DNA of 64,000 nucleotides from Arthrobacter sp. zg-Y919 (GTDB lineage: Bacteria; Actinomycetota; Actinomycetes; Actinomycetales; Micrococcaceae), in the NCBI RefSeq assembly GCF_030142045.1, contig NZ_CP126242.1, positions 1,426,001 through 1,490,000 of the forward strand, written 5' to 3'. The stretch's first letter is position 1. Each line of letters starts with the position of its first letter. The position numbers and the translations under genes were made by a program. The notes under the pieces are model-generated. The model searched no databases. It saw only the letters and a list, made by a program, of their open reading frames with translations, and had not been told where the DNA came from. This document shows, piece by piece, positions 10,814-19,359 of this stretch.

Positions 10814-11214
10814 TGAAGGTTGAGACTAAGCTCTTCGCTTACATGACGCCGTTCTTCATCGTCGTCGGTGTGGTCTACGGCTACCTGGTCGAGTGGACAG
10901 AACCCGTTGGGTATCTGGCACTCTTCCTCACCGGTGGTATGTCCGGCATGATCGCCTACTACATCGGCTTCACCGGCAAGCGGGTTGGGCCCCGCCCCGA
11001 GGACCGCCTCGACGCCGAGATCCACGAGGGTTCCGGCGAGCAGGGCTTCTTCAGCCCCTGGAGCTGGTGGCCCCTGCTGCTGGGTGCCTCTGCAGCTATC
11101 GGCTTCCTGGGCATGGCAGTGGGCTGGTGGATCCTGTACATCGGTGCCGGCCTCGCCGTCGTCGCACTGGTTGGCTGGGTCTTCGAATACAGCCGCGGAA
11201 ACCACGCCCACTAG
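10813..11214 (+). CDS. ctaF: Cytochrome c oxidase subunit IV (actinobacterial type)
   Basis: Small accessory subunit of the actinobacterial aa3 oxidase, 133 residues. Four hydrophobic helices are visible: FAYMTPFFIVVGVVYGYLV, VGYLALFLTGGMSGMIAYYIG, LLLGASAAIGFLGMAV and WILYIGAGLAVVALVGWVFEY. The loop GKRVGPRPEDRLDAEIHEGSGEQGFFSPWSWWP is characteristic of the family. It ends the ctaC-ctaD-ctaF operon immediately before a very strong terminator. Confidence 0.93.
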   Translation: MKVETKLFAYMTPFFIVVGVVYGYLVEWTEPVGYLALFLTGGMSGMIAYYIGFTGKRVGPRPEDRLDAEIHEGSGEQGFFSPWSWWPLLLGASAAIGFLGMAVGWWILYIGAGLAVVALVGWVFEYSRGNHAH

Positions 11215-11237
11215 GGCAGGCATAAGCAACAACACAC

Positions 11238-11279
11238 GAAGGAAGGACCCGCAGGAAACTGCGGGTCCTTCCTTCTTTT
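11238..11279 (+). terminator. Strong intrinsic terminator of the ctaCDF operon
   Basis: A perfect 17-bp stem (11238-11254 with 11259-11275) is capped by a GAAA tetraloop and followed by TTTT. It is one of the few here with a classical T-run. Confidence 0.93.
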
Positions 11280-11485
11280 GTGCCGGTTGGTTGCCGGGCT
11301 GGCAGACAGTGGCCCGCCAGCCTGCCAGTCGCCGGGCGGAACCGGTGTGGGGGAGCGGCGCCCCGTCCTGAGCCCCGGGGGAGTGGTGGACGGCGGCAAG
11401 CCGGTATTCTGGGACGGCAGCAGTTTTCCCAGCCGAAGGGGCAGAGTCGAAGCATGCGTAGTAACGGTCTTCCTGCCCGTCCGGG

Positions 11486-12292
11486 ATGCCTGCGGTGAGT
11501 AACCGCCGGCTGCGCCTGATTACCGAGGGCATCGACCCTGCCGCGGGCGTTGCCAAGCACGTACAGCTCCAAGGCATCCTGCGCCGGTTTGTCGAAACGC
11601 ATGCCGGGGCAGGGGAGATCATTCCGTCGGAACGGGAGCTCTCCGAGCACTTCGCCGTAGCCCGGATGACCATCCGGCAGGCAGTCGATGCACTGGTTGC
11701 CGACGGCGTCCTGGAGCGCGTCGTCGGGCTGGGCACCTACGTCGCCCGCCCGAAGATGGACCTGCAGGTACAGCTGACCTCCTACTCGGAGGAAATGCAC
11801 CGCCGTGGCATGGTCCCGGACGCCCATGTCCTCAGCTTCGAACAGATCGGCGCCTCACAGCTGGTCGCACGTGAACTCCAGATCGAGCCGGGCCAGCCGG
11901 TGATCCGCTTCCGCCGGCAGCTGCTGGCCGACAGTGAGCCGATGAGCGTCGACGAAAACTTCATCCCGGCCCACTACGTTCCCGGCATCCTCGAGGAGGA
12001 GCCGCCTACATCGCTCTACAACGTGCTGAGCGAACGCTACGGACTGGTCATGGAGTGGGGCGAGGACACCATCGAGGCGACGGCAGCCTCTGCTTCCATC
12101 GCGCGCCTGCTCAACGTGGAGCTAGGCGCTCCGGTGCTGAAGATCCAGCGCCACGCGTACGTGTCGCGGGCGATGGTGGATTATTCGGTGTCTTATTACC
12201 GCGCCGACCGTTACAAGCTCTGGGTGCCGCTCCAGCGTCCCGGAGTGCGTACTCCGCGTTCATACCACCCGCACCGGCACCCAAACGCCTGA
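11486..12292 (+). CDS. GntR family regulator, HutC/UTRA subfamily
   Basis: A 268-residue regulator. The winged HTH spans about residues 30-90 (IPSERELSEHFAVARMTIRQ, then GVLERVVGLGTYVARP). A UTRA ligand-binding domain follows (LTSYSEEMHRRGMVPDAHVLS; EPMSVDENFIPAHYVPG; VDYSVSYYRADRYKLWVPLQ). This layout resembles DasR-type sensors of phosphorylated amino sugars, but the ligand cannot be assigned. It sits between ctaF and qcrB with no transport or catabolic gene nearby. A GGCTGGC/GCCAGCC inverted repeat at 11297-11322 lies in its 5' region. A GTG at 11495 is an alternative start. Confidence 0.9.
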   Translation: MPAVSNRRLRLITEGIDPAAGVAKHVQLQGILRRFVETHAGAGEIIPSERELSEHFAVARMTIRQAVDALVADGVLERVVGLGTYVARPKMDLQVQLTSYSEEMHRRGMVPDAHVLSFEQIGASQLVARELQIEPGQPVIRFRRQLLADSEPMSVDENFIPAHYVPGILEEEPPTSLYNVLSERYGLVMEWGEDTIEATAASASIARLLNVELGAPVLKIQRHAYVSRAMVDYSVSYYRADRYKLWVPLQRPGVRTPRSYHPHRHPNA

Positions 12293-12353
12293 GACCCCCC
12301 CGGGAGCCTGCTGCGCCCCGGTTAGACCCCACTGCAGGAAGAGGAACACCACT

Positions 12354-12911
12354 ATGGTCACCATTCGGATGTACAAGCGCGACGACGCGGGGGTGCTCCA
12401 TTTCCGGGAGGCACTCTACGACGAGGATGACGGGCAGCTGATGCTGACCTCCGGGCCGGTGGGCTACGAAGGGTCAGCCAAGGTCCAGGACGTGGCCCCG
12501 GAGGCCGCCGAAGATCTGCTGCACGCCTTCGCCGTGGCCTCGGAAGAGGACGGTTACGAGGACATCCTGCCCGCAGACCAGCACTGGGTGATTGTCCAGT
12601 ACGCGCTCAAGACCGCGGCGGGGACCGAGCGGGACCGGTACCTCGAACACAAGGCCACCCAGGCCATCTCCTCCTACTTCCTGTGGCGGGGACTGGGCGA
12701 GGTGGACCACACGGAGTTCGCGCCGTACAGGCTCAATATCTACTGCCTGGTCCCGGACGTGAAAAAGGCAGTGGCCGGGCTGAAGGTGGTGCTGCGGGAT
12801 CCGCTGCTGGACTTCACCAAGCTGACCATCGGTTCGGCGCCCGTGTCGGACCCGGCGGCACTGAAGCAGCGCTACCCGCTTCCCGCGAAACGCCCGTTCA
12901 CCCTGGCATAG
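12354..12911 (+). CDS. Conserved protein of unknown function
   Basis: A 185-residue soluble protein that I cannot assign to a named family. It has no signal peptide or membrane segment. Features are an acidic first half (REALYDEDDGQLML, AVASEEDGYEDIL) and a C-terminal region ending in KQRYPLPAKRPFTLA. A good ribosome site (AGGAAGAGG) precedes the ATG, and codon use matches the neighbours, so it is a real gene. It lies 61 bases after the GntR regulator on the same strand and could be its cotranscribed partner. A long palindromic terminator follows. Confidence 0.7.
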   Translation: MVTIRMYKRDDAGVLHFREALYDEDDGQLMLTSGPVGYEGSAKVQDVAPEAAEDLLHAFAVASEEDGYEDILPADQHWVIVQYALKTAAGTERDRYLEHKATQAISSYFLWRGLGEVDHTEFAPYRLNIYCLVPDVKKAVAGLKVVLRDPLLDFTKLTIGSAPVSDPAALKQRYPLPAKRPFTLA

Positions 12912-12971
12912 CGGATCCCCCCGGCCGTGCCCCCAGAACTGGCACCGCAGGACCGGGGGAGCGGAAGCAAG

Positions 12972-13022
12972 ACATAACAGAAGGGCCCGACCGGATCATC
13001 CGGTCGGGCCCTTCTGTTATGT
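12972..13022. terminator. 51-base near-perfect palindromic bidirectional terminator
   Basis: Two exactly complementary 25-base arms (12972-12996 and 12998-13022) flank a single C. The core is GAAGGGCCCGACCGGAT and its complement. It lies between the unknown gene (+) and qcrB (-) and can end both transcripts. Confidence 0.92.
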
Positions 13023-13034
13023 ACGGTTGCTCAG

Positions 13035-14720
13035 TTACCGCTGTTCGATCGATGCCTGGTCGTCGGCCTTGGCCTCAACCTCGGCAGGCGATTCGTGGTG
13101 GTGCGCATTCTCGAGTTCGGAAGGCGTCACCGGTGCGACACGGTCTTCGAAGAAGAAGTGCGACAGCTTGGCGCGGCGCTTTTCCTTTCCGGAGATCTTG
13201 CCGTTGGCGTCCGGCTGGGCCGGGATCACCTTGTGCGAGTCGAAGTCCACCAGGCGGTAGCGCTTGTACTCGTCCAGCGGCTCATGGACCTCGATGTACT
13301 CACCGTGCGGGAGACGGACAATGCGTCCGCTCTCAACACCGTGCAGGACAATCTCGCGGTCCTTGCGCTGCAGCGCCAGGGCGATGCGGCGGGCGATGAT
13401 GAAGCCCAGGACCGGACCAACGAAGAACAGTACCCGCAGCCAGTACGTCACATCGTTCAGTGACACGTGGAAGTGGGTGGCAATGAGGTCCGAGCTGGCG
13501 GCTGCCCACATCACGCAGTAGAACGTGATGCCTGCGACGCCGACGGCGGTCCGGTACGGAGCATTGCGCGGGCGGTCCAGCAGGTTGTGGACACTCTTGT
13601 CCTTGGTCAGCCAGGCTTCGATCCACGGCCACATGAACAGCAGCGTGAAGACGAGGCCTGCAGGGCCCAGGGCGGGCAGCAGCACGTTCAGCGAGAGCGT
13701 GTTGTCACCCCACGGGAACGGAATGACCCACTCCAGCGGGAACGCGCCGATGAAGCCGGGCATCAGGCGCAGGGCGCCGTCGACCCAGCCGATGTACCAG
13801 TCAGGCTGGGTACCGGCGGACACGGGGGAGGGATCGTAGGGACCGTAGTTCCAGATCGGGTTGATCGTGAAGAAGCCCGCAATGATCGCGATGATGCCGA
13901 AGACGATGAAGAAGAAGCCACCGGCCTTCGCTGCGTAGACCGGGCCCACCGGGTAGCCGACAACATTGTTGTTGGTCCGGCCCGGACCGCGGAACTGGGT
14001 GTGCTTGTGAATGACCACCATAAAGAGGTGGATGGCAATCATCAGCAGGATCAGCGCCGGCACCAGGAGGATATGCAGCATGTACAGACGGCCGATGATC
14101 GCGGTACCCGGGAACTCACCACCGAAGAGGAAGAAGCTGATGTACGTACCAACCACCGGAACCGACTTGATCACACCGTCGATGATGCGCAGGCCGTTGC
14201 CGGAGAGCAGGTCATCGGGGAGGGAGTAGCCGGTGAAGCCAGCCGCGAGGGACAGGATCAGCAGGACGCCGCCCACCACCCAGTTGAGTTCACGGGGCTT
14301 GCGGAAGGCGCCGGTGAAGAAGACGCGGAGCATGTGCACCGAGACGGCTGCGACGAACAGCAGGGCCGACCAGTGGTGCACCTGGCGCATAAAGAGGCCG
14401 CCGCGGACATCGAAGGAGATGTTCAGGGAGGACTCGTAGGCCACGGACATTTCCACGCCGCGCAGGGGCACATAGCTGCCTGCGTAGTGTGTTTCGGCCA
14501 TGGACGGGTCGAAGAAGAACGTCAGGAACGTTCCGGTCAGCAGCAGGATGACGAAGCAGTACAGCGCGACTTCACCGAACATAAAGGACCAGTGGTCAGG
14601 GAAGACCTTGCGGCCGAATTCCTTGACCATGGCGGAACCGCTGACCCGGGAGTCAACGAAGTTCGTGATGCGGCCCAGACGGGTTTTGGCCTCGTACGGG
14701 GTGGCAGAGGGAACACTCAT
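13035..14720 (-). CDS. qcrB: Cytochrome bc complex cytochrome b subunit
   Basis: Quinol-oxidising membrane subunit of the bcc complex with two b hemes. It has 561 residues, the extended actinobacterial length. Heme-b His residues occur in FMRQVHHWSALLFVAAVSVHMLR and in the MIAIHLFMVVIHKHTQFRGPG helix region. The Qo-site region follows (PDWYIGWVDGALRLMPGFIG, then FPLEWVIPFPWGDNTLS). A long hydrophilic C-terminal tail (SGKEKRRAKLSHFFFEDRV onwards) is typical of high-GC Gram-positives. It starts 2 bases after the qcrA stop, so it is the last gene of ctaE-qcrCAB. Confidence 0.96.
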   Translation of the reverse strand: MSVPSATPYEAKTRLGRITNFVDSRVSGSAMVKEFGRKVFPDHWSFMFGEVALYCFVILLLTGTFLTFFFDPSMAETHYAGSYVPLRGVEMSVAYESSLNISFDVRGGLFMRQVHHWSALLFVAAVSVHMLRVFFTGAFRKPRELNWVVGGVLLILSLAAGFTGYSLPDDLLSGNGLRIIDGVIKSVPVVGTYISFFLFGGEFPGTAIIGRLYMLHILLVPALILLMIAIHLFMVVIHKHTQFRGPGRTNNNVVGYPVGPVYAAKAGGFFFIVFGIIAIIAGFFTINPIWNYGPYDPSPVSAGTQPDWYIGWVDGALRLMPGFIGAFPLEWVIPFPWGDNTLSLNVLLPALGPAGLVFTLLFMWPWIEAWLTKDKSVHNLLDRPRNAPYRTAVGVAGITFYCVMWAAASSDLIATHFHVSLNDVTYWLRVLFFVGPVLGFIIARRIALALQRKDREIVLHGVESGRIVRLPHGEYIEVHEPLDEYKRYRLVDFDSHKVIPAQPDANGKISGKEKRRAKLSHFFFEDRVAPVTPSELENAHHHESPAEVEAKADDQASIEQR

Positions 14721-14722
14721 GG

Positions 14723-15754
14723 TTAGCCACGCTCCCAGTAGCTCGGTCCGACAGGTTCGTGGAAGTCGCTCTGGGCGACCAGGTAGCCTTCGTCATCGAC
14801 GGCGATCGGCAGCTGGGGCAGCGCGTGCCCCGCCGGACCGAAGATGACCTTGCATTCCTGCGTCACGTCGAAGGTCGACTGGTGGCAGGGGCACAGAAGG
14901 TGGTGCGTCTGCTGCTCGTAGAGGGCAACAGGGCAGCCAACGTGCGTGCAGATCTTGGAGTAGGCGACAATGCCGTCCACTGCCCAGTCCTCGCGCCCGG
15001 GGGACGGGTTAAGGTCCTCGGGGTTCAGGCGCATCAGCAGGACGACGGCCTTGGCCTTTTCCTCCAGCTTGTGCTCGGGCAGGTCATTCAGGCCATCGGG
15101 GATGACGTGGAAGGCCGAGCCCAGGGTGACATCCGAAGCCTTGATGGCCGTGCCGCTGGGATCGCGGGTCAGGCGGGTGCCCTCTTTCCACATGGTGTGG
15201 CGGAGGGTGTTGCCCGGAAGCGGACCCAGGTCGCGGAAGACGGCGATAGCCGGCAGCGGTGCCAGGATCATGGCGCCGAGGAGGGTGTTGCGGATCAGCG
15301 GACGGCGCTTGATGCCCGTTTCCTCGATGATGTCCCCAACCATCTTCTCGGCAATGACGCGGTCCTCTTCGGGACGGATTTCATGCCGTTCTTCCACGAT
15401 TTCGTGGTCCGGCATAAGCGTCTTGGCCCAGTGGACAATGCCGACGCCGATGCCAAGCATGGCGAAGGCGGTGCCCAGTCCCAGGAGGATGTTCTGCAGC
15501 CGCAGTTCGGCGATGCTGGCATCGTCCAAGTGGATGCTGAAGTATCCGATGAAAAATACGATGGTGCCGATGATCGACACGATGAACAGGCTCGCCACCT
15601 GCCGCTCCGCCCGCTTTTCGGCGCGGGGGTTTGTGTCGGCTAGACGAGGGCGGTGTGGGGGAAGTCCCGGATCCTGGAACTTCTCCTCATCTCCCTGGCC
15701 AGCCGTAGCGACGGTGCCCGAGGTGTTCGGACTGCCGTGACTATGGTCGCCCAT
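14723..15754 (-). CDS. qcrA: Ubiquinol-cytochrome c reductase Rieske iron-sulfur subunit
   Basis: Rieske 2Fe-2S subunit that takes the first electron from quinol. Cluster ligands are CTHVGC and CPCHQSTFD. Three membrane helices precede the Rieske domain, as in other actinobacteria: VASLFIVSIIGTIVFFIGYF, ILLGLGTAFAMLGIGVGIVH, and RNTLLGAMILAPLPAIAVF. I chose ATG at 15754 (MGDHSHGSPN); an ATG at 15766 would add four residues but has its purine tract directly against it. Actinobacterial Rieske proteins of this form are typical Tat substrates; tatA and tatC are elsewhere in this window. Confidence 0.95.
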   Translation of the reverse strand: MGDHSHGSPNTSGTVATAGQGDEEKFQDPGLPPHRPRLADTNPRAEKRAERQVASLFIVSIIGTIVFFIGYFSIHLDDASIAELRLQNILLGLGTAFAMLGIGVGIVHWAKTLMPDHEIVEERHEIRPEEDRVIAEKMVGDIIEETGIKRRPLIRNTLLGAMILAPLPAIAVFRDLGPLPGNTLRHTMWKEGTRLTRDPSGTAIKASDVTLGSAFHVIPDGLNDLPEHKLEEKAKAVVLLMRLNPEDLNPSPGREDWAVDGIVAYSKICTHVGCPVALYEQQTHHLLCPCHQSTFDVTQECKVIFGPAGHALPQLPIAVDDEGYLVAQSDFHEPVGPSYWERG

Positions 15755-15839
15755 GATCCCCCTCATCCTTCTCTGAAAACTGCATTTATAGACCTATATG
15801 TAACTGTGATGTCACCCGTGGAGGTGAGCGCGGCTGTGG

Positions 15840-16640
15840 CTAGGAAGACCGGGAGGTCAACCAGATGGTGAAAGCGATGATGATTCCCAGACCAGCGGTC
15901 CAGATGAACAGACCCTCGGATACCGGACCCAGCGAGCCCAGCTGGGCTCCACCGGGGGAGCCGCTGGACTCGATGTCCTTCAGGAACGTGATGATGTCCT
16001 GCTTGTCTTCGGGGGTGATGTTGGTGTCGCTGAAGACAGGCATGTTCTGCGGACCCGTGACCATGGCCTCGTAGATGTGCTTTTCGCTGACGCCGTCCAG
16101 GCTCGGAGCGAACTTGCCGCGCGTCAGTGCGCCACCGGCGGCGGCGGCGTTGTGGCACATGGCGCAGTTCACGCGGAAGAGCTCGCCGCCGTTGGCGGAT
16201 GCTTCTTCATCGGAGGTGTCGGCCTCAAGGTGTTCCGAGTCCGGAACGGAGGGGCCGGCACCAAGGCTGGAGACGTAGGCGGCCAGCTCAGCGGTCTGCT
16301 CGTCGTCGAACTGGACGGGCTTCTCCTGGGCCTGGGGGCCCTGCATGGCCATCGGCATACGGCCGGTTCCGACCTGGAAGTCGACCGACGCTGCGCCGAC
16401 GCCTACCAGGGAGGGGCCGTTTTCCGTACCGGTGGCTTCAATGCCGTGGCACGTTGCACAGTTGGCGACGAACAGCTTCTCGCCCTCGTTGACGTCTTCG
16501 GCAGTGTACGTGGTGGTTGCAGCCTGGGCCTGGTTGGCTCCATTGGCCACGGCATAGAGACCACCCGTAACGAGGAGTCCCAGCAGCAGCAGCGCGACTG
16601 CTGCGAGGGGATGGCGCCGCCTTTGCGATAGTGCCTTCAC
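15840..16640 (-). CDS. qcrC: Diheme cytochrome c subunit of the bcc complex
   Basis: Membrane-anchored diheme cytochrome c that passes electrons directly from QcrA to CtaC in the bcc-aa3 supercomplex, replacing a soluble cytochrome c. There are two heme motifs, CATCH at residues 61-65 and CAMCH at 159-163. An N-terminal hydrophobic signal/anchor (AVALLLLGLLVTGGLYAV) and a C-terminal helix (FIWTAGLGIIIAFTIWLTS) are present. It has 266 residues from a GTG start preceded by AGGAAC. A likely axial Met lies in GTGRMPMAMQGP. Confidence 0.95.
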   Translation of the reverse strand: MKALSQRRRHPLAAVALLLLGLLVTGGLYAVANGANQAQAATTTYTAEDVNEGEKLFVANCATCHGIEATGTENGPSLVGVGAASVDFQVGTGRMPMAMQGPQAQEKPVQFDDEQTAELAAYVSSLGAGPSVPDSEHLEADTSDEEASANGGELFRVNCAMCHNAAAAGGALTRGKFAPSLDGVSEKHIYEAMVTGPQNMPVFSDTNITPEDKQDIITFLKDIESSGSPGGAQLGSLGPVSEGLFIWTAGLGIIIAFTIWLTSRSS

Positions 16641-16722
16641 TTCGTAGTTCCTAACTTATGTGGTCTTTGGGAAACAGGTGCCACTTTGAAGTATTTCGTG
16701 GGGTGCGGGTCCTCAAGCAGTG

Positions 16723-17361
16723 TTACTTGAGGAAGTAAATGATGACGAACAGGGCAATCCAGACCACATCAACGAAGTGCCAGTAGTACGAAGTTACGAT
16801 CGCCGAGGTTGCTTCGAAGTGTCCGAAGCGCTTGGCGGCGTAGGCACGGCCGATGATGAAAAGGAACGCGATCAGGCCGCCGGTCACGTGCAGGCCGTGG
16901 AAACCGGTGGTCAGGTAGAACGCGGAACCGTAGGAGTTCGACGAGAGGGATACACCTTCAGAGACCAGCATGGCGTATTCGTAGGCCTGTACGGAGACGA
17001 AAATCGCTCCGAGTACGAAGGTCAGCAGGAACCACTCAGTCATGCCCCAGCGGGAAAGCTTCAGGAGCCCTCCGGTGCGGCGTGCCTGAAGACGTTCTGC
17101 GGCGAAGACGCCAGCCTGGCAAGTGAAGGAACTGGAAACAAGGATCACCGTGTTCACGAAAGCGAACGGGACGTTCAGCTTCTCGGTCTCCATGGCCCAC
17201 AGGTCGCTCGAGGTCGAGCGAAGGGTGAAATACATGGCGAAGAGAGCAGCAAAGAACATCAGTTCGCTGGAGAGCCACACCACGGTTCCTACGGAAACCA
17301 TATTGGGGCGGTTCAGCGTGGGGTGAGCCGGGGTACTGGGGGCATGGGTCGCTGTTGTCAC
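16723..17361 (-). CDS. ctaE: Cytochrome c oxidase subunit III
   Basis: Third core subunit of the aa3 oxidase, 212 residues and five membrane helices, the usual actinobacterial length. Recognisable segments are [62 protein letters not shown] and [22 protein letters not shown] chose GTG at 17361: a CATAAT -10 box lies six bases upstream, which fits a leaderless mRNA. It is the first gene of ctaE-qcrC-qcrA-qcrB, the conserved order in Actinobacteria. Confidence 0.94.
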   Translation of the reverse strand: MTTATHAPSTPAHPTLNRPNMVSVGTVVWLSSELMFFAALFAMYFTLRSTSSDLWAMETEKLNVPFAFVNTVILVSSSFTCQAGVFAAERLQARRTGGLLKLSRWGMTEWFLLTFVLGAIFVSVQAYEYAMLVSEGVSLSSNSYGSAFYLTTGFHGLHVTGGLIAFLFIIGRAYAAKRFGHFEATSAIVTSYYWHFVDVVWIALFVIIYFLK

Positions 17362-17367
17362 ATAGAC

Positions 17368-17398
17368 ATTATGGCGGTAAAACTGCCCAGTTCTCCAA
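17368..17398 (-). promoter_or_regulatory. Candidate leaderless promoter of ctaE-qcrCAB
   Basis: On the minus strand CATAAT (17373 to 17368) lies 6 bases before the ctaE GTG. A weak -35, TTGGAG, is about 19 bases upstream. Transcription would begin at or next to the start codon. Confidence 0.45.
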
Positions 17399-17494
17399 CA
17401 GATCAGGGCCAACGGCGCGTCCCCAGCCGACCCCGCCGCCCCGGATCCCTGTATTGGCGCGGAAATAGCCGTCCCAGAAAGAAATCAGCATTTT

Positions 17495-17510
17495 CTACGA
17501 ATCGTAGATA
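17495..17510 (+). promoter_or_regulatory. Palindrome overlapping the trpD -10 region
   Basis: CTACG-AAT-CGTAG (17495-17507) overlaps a candidate -10 TAGATA (17505-17510) just before trpD. A protein bound here would block initiation; no regulator is known. Confidence 0.35.
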
Positions 17511-17521
17511 ACCTAGGGTGT

Positions 17522-18568
17522 GTGACTACGATTCCGAGTTCCGGTGACACCTGGCCGAGCCTGATTACCGCGCTGATCAGCCGCGAAAACCTCTCCACCG
17601 AGCAGACCCGCTGGGCCATGTCCACCATCATGGCGGGCAACGCCACCGACTCGCAGATTGCGGGGTTCCTGGTCGCCCTGCGGGCCAAGGGCGAGACCGT
17701 GGACGAGCTCACCGGGCTGGTCGAGGCAATGGTCGCCAGCGCGCGGCCCATCAACATTCCGGGAGAGACCCTGGACATTGTGGGCACCGGGGGAGACCGG
17801 CACAACACCGTGAACATCTCCTCCATGGCGGCACTGGTATGTGCCGGGGCTGGGGCGAAGGTGGTTAAGCACGGTAACCGAGCGGCGTCGTCGGCCTCGG
17901 GGTCCGCGGACGTGATCGAGGCGCTGGGGGTCCGGCTGGACCTGTCCGTCGACCGGGTGGCACAGGCTGCCGTCGAGGCCGGGATCACCTTCTGCTTCGC
18001 CCAGGTCTTTCATCCGTCCATGCGCTTTGCCGCCGTGCCCCGCCGCGAGATGGGGGTGGCCACGGCCTTCAACTTCATGGGGCCGCTGACCAATCCGTCC
18101 AATCCCAGTGCCTCCGCCATCGGCGTCGCCGACGCCCGCCTGGCGCCGCTGATGGCCGGCGTGCTGGCCCGGCGCGGGGTGCGGGCCCTGGTGTTCCGCG
18201 GCGGTGACGGTCTGGACGAGATGACGACCACCGGTGTCTCCACTGTCTGGGAGGTCCGTAATGGCACCGTAGAGGAGTCCGTAGTGGATCCCCTGGATCT
18301 CGGGATCAGCCGGGCCACGCTGGAGGACCTGCGGGGCGGTGACGCCGCCGCTAATGCCGCGGTGGTGCGCAGCGTGCTGGCGGGGGACAAGGGGCCGGTA
18401 CGTGACGCCGTCGTGCTGAACGCGGCCGCAGCCCTGGTGGCGCTGGACCGGGATGCCGACGGGCCGCTGACGGACCGCCTGGCCCGCGGACTTGTCCGTG
18501 CCTGTGACGCGATCGACAGCGGTGCCGCCCAGGCCGCGCTGGACCGGTGGGTGGCCGTCACCCAGTAA
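17522..18568 (+). CDS. trpD: Anthranilate phosphoribosyltransferase
   Basis: Second step of tryptophan synthesis: transfers phosphoribose from PRPP to anthranilate. It has 348 residues. Motifs: [20 protein letters not shown] (PRPP/diphosphate loop), [21 protein letters not shown] (substrate loop), [21 protein letters not shown], and NFMGPLTNP. The GTG at 17522 has little leader sequence. It is solitary, not in a trp operon, and next to ctaE-qcrCAB; this isolated trpD position is common in actinobacteria. It is convergent with the AsnC-type gene, 37 bases apart. Confidence 0.95.
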   Translation: MTTIPSSGDTWPSLITALISRENLSTEQTRWAMSTIMAGNATDSQIAGFLVALRAKGETVDELTGLVEAMVASARPINIPGETLDIVGTGGDRHNTVNISSMAALVCAGAGAKVVKHGNRAASSASGSADVIEALGVRLDLSVDRVAQAAVEAGITFCFAQVFHPSMRFAAVPRREMGVATAFNFMGPLTNPSNPSASAIGVADARLAPLMAGVLARRGVRALVFRGGDGLDEMTTTGVSTVWEVRNGTVEESVVDPLDLGISRATLEDLRGGDAAANAAVVRSVLAGDKGPVRDAVVLNAAAALVALDRDADGPLTDRLARGLVRACDAIDSGAAQAALDRWVAVTQ

Positions 18569-18605
18569 GCGGGTCCGGGCCGCCGGCAGTGGTCAGCGGA
18601 TGCGA

Positions 18606-18887
18606 CTAGCTGTCGAAGCCGAGCGAAAAAGCCGCGTCGAGGTCGTGCTGGGAGTAGGCCCGGAAGGCAATCTGCGTGGTGGTGCCGATGACGCCGTCGA
18701 CCTTGGACAGGCGGTTGGCAATTGCGTCGGCCAGGTCCTCGTGCCGCTGCACTCGGGCGATGGCGATCAGGTCGCATTCACCGGTCACGGAGTAGACCTC
18801 GCTGATGCCGTCGATCTCGGAGATTTCCTCCGCGCATTCCGGGATCCTGGCGGAGTCGGTCTGGATGAGTACAAAAGCGGTGATCAT
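18606..18887 (-). CDS. Lrp/AsnC ligand-binding domain protein without HTH
   Basis: A 93-residue protein consisting only of the RAM/AsnC effector domain: TAFVLIQTDSARIPECAEEI, GISEVYSVTGECDLIAIARV, then HEDLADAIANRLSKVDGVIG and TTTQIAFRAYSQ. It lacks the N-terminal helix-turn-helix of full Lrp regulators, so it cannot bind DNA in the usual way. Such stand-alone domains form oligomers and may bind amino acids or modulate full-length Lrp proteins. It is the last gene of a minus-strand cluster, 49 bases after DUF3054. Confidence 0.9.
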   Translation of the reverse strand: MITAFVLIQTDSARIPECAEEISEIDGISEVYSVTGECDLIAIARVQRHEDLADAIANRLSKVDGVIGTTTQIAFRAYSQHDLDAAFSLGFDS

Positions 18888-18936
18888 GGCGGGGCCTTCC
18901 TAAACGCGGTGGTGTCGACTGCTGCTCTCTTTGAGC

Positions 18937-19359
18937 CTAGTGGATGGAACGGTGCCGGCGGCCGGAAATCACGGTCCACGCCAGGCGCCGGCCCAGCAGG
19001 AACGCGCCCAGCACCACGAGGGTGACCACCTGGAAGCTGACGGCGGTTCCACCCCCGGCCAGTGCGCGGAGGCCCAGGCCGGCGGCGACGGTTCCCAGCC
19101 AGATGATGGTGCCTGCAGGCCACAGCTGCGCCGGACGGCGCCAGGCGCGCATGGCCCCCCACGAGAGCAGGCAGGCGATGAGGAACGGCAGCGCGGTGGC
19201 CAGGATGCCGGGTACGGTCAGGCCGTGCTCGTGGCTTTGGCGGCCGAGGGCGGCAAAAACGATGATGAGGACAAGGTCCATCCCCAGCACTGCCGGCCAT
19301 CGTGCGGCGTTGACGGTGTTGGCGGCGGGGGTGGCGGACGGTGCGGCAATTCGGGTCAC
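18937..19359 (-). CDS. DUF3054 membrane protein
   Basis: A 140-residue protein with four hydrophobic helices: AVLGMDLVLIIVFAALG, GILATALPFLIACLLSWGAM, AGTIIWLGTVAAGLGLRALAG and FQVVTLVVLGAFLLGRRLAW. The RQSHEHG motif after helix 1 is typical of DUF3054. The function is unknown. Its GTG overlaps the TetR stop by 4 bases, so it is translationally coupled to the regulator and probably belongs to the ABC/TetR transcription unit. Confidence 0.87.
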   Translation of the reverse strand: MTRIAAPSATPAANTVNAARWPAVLGMDLVLIIVFAALGRQSHEHGLTVPGILATALPFLIACLLSWGAMRAWRRPAQLWPAGTIIWLGTVAAGLGLRALAGGGTAVSFQVVTLVVLGAFLLGRRLAWTVISGRRHRSIH

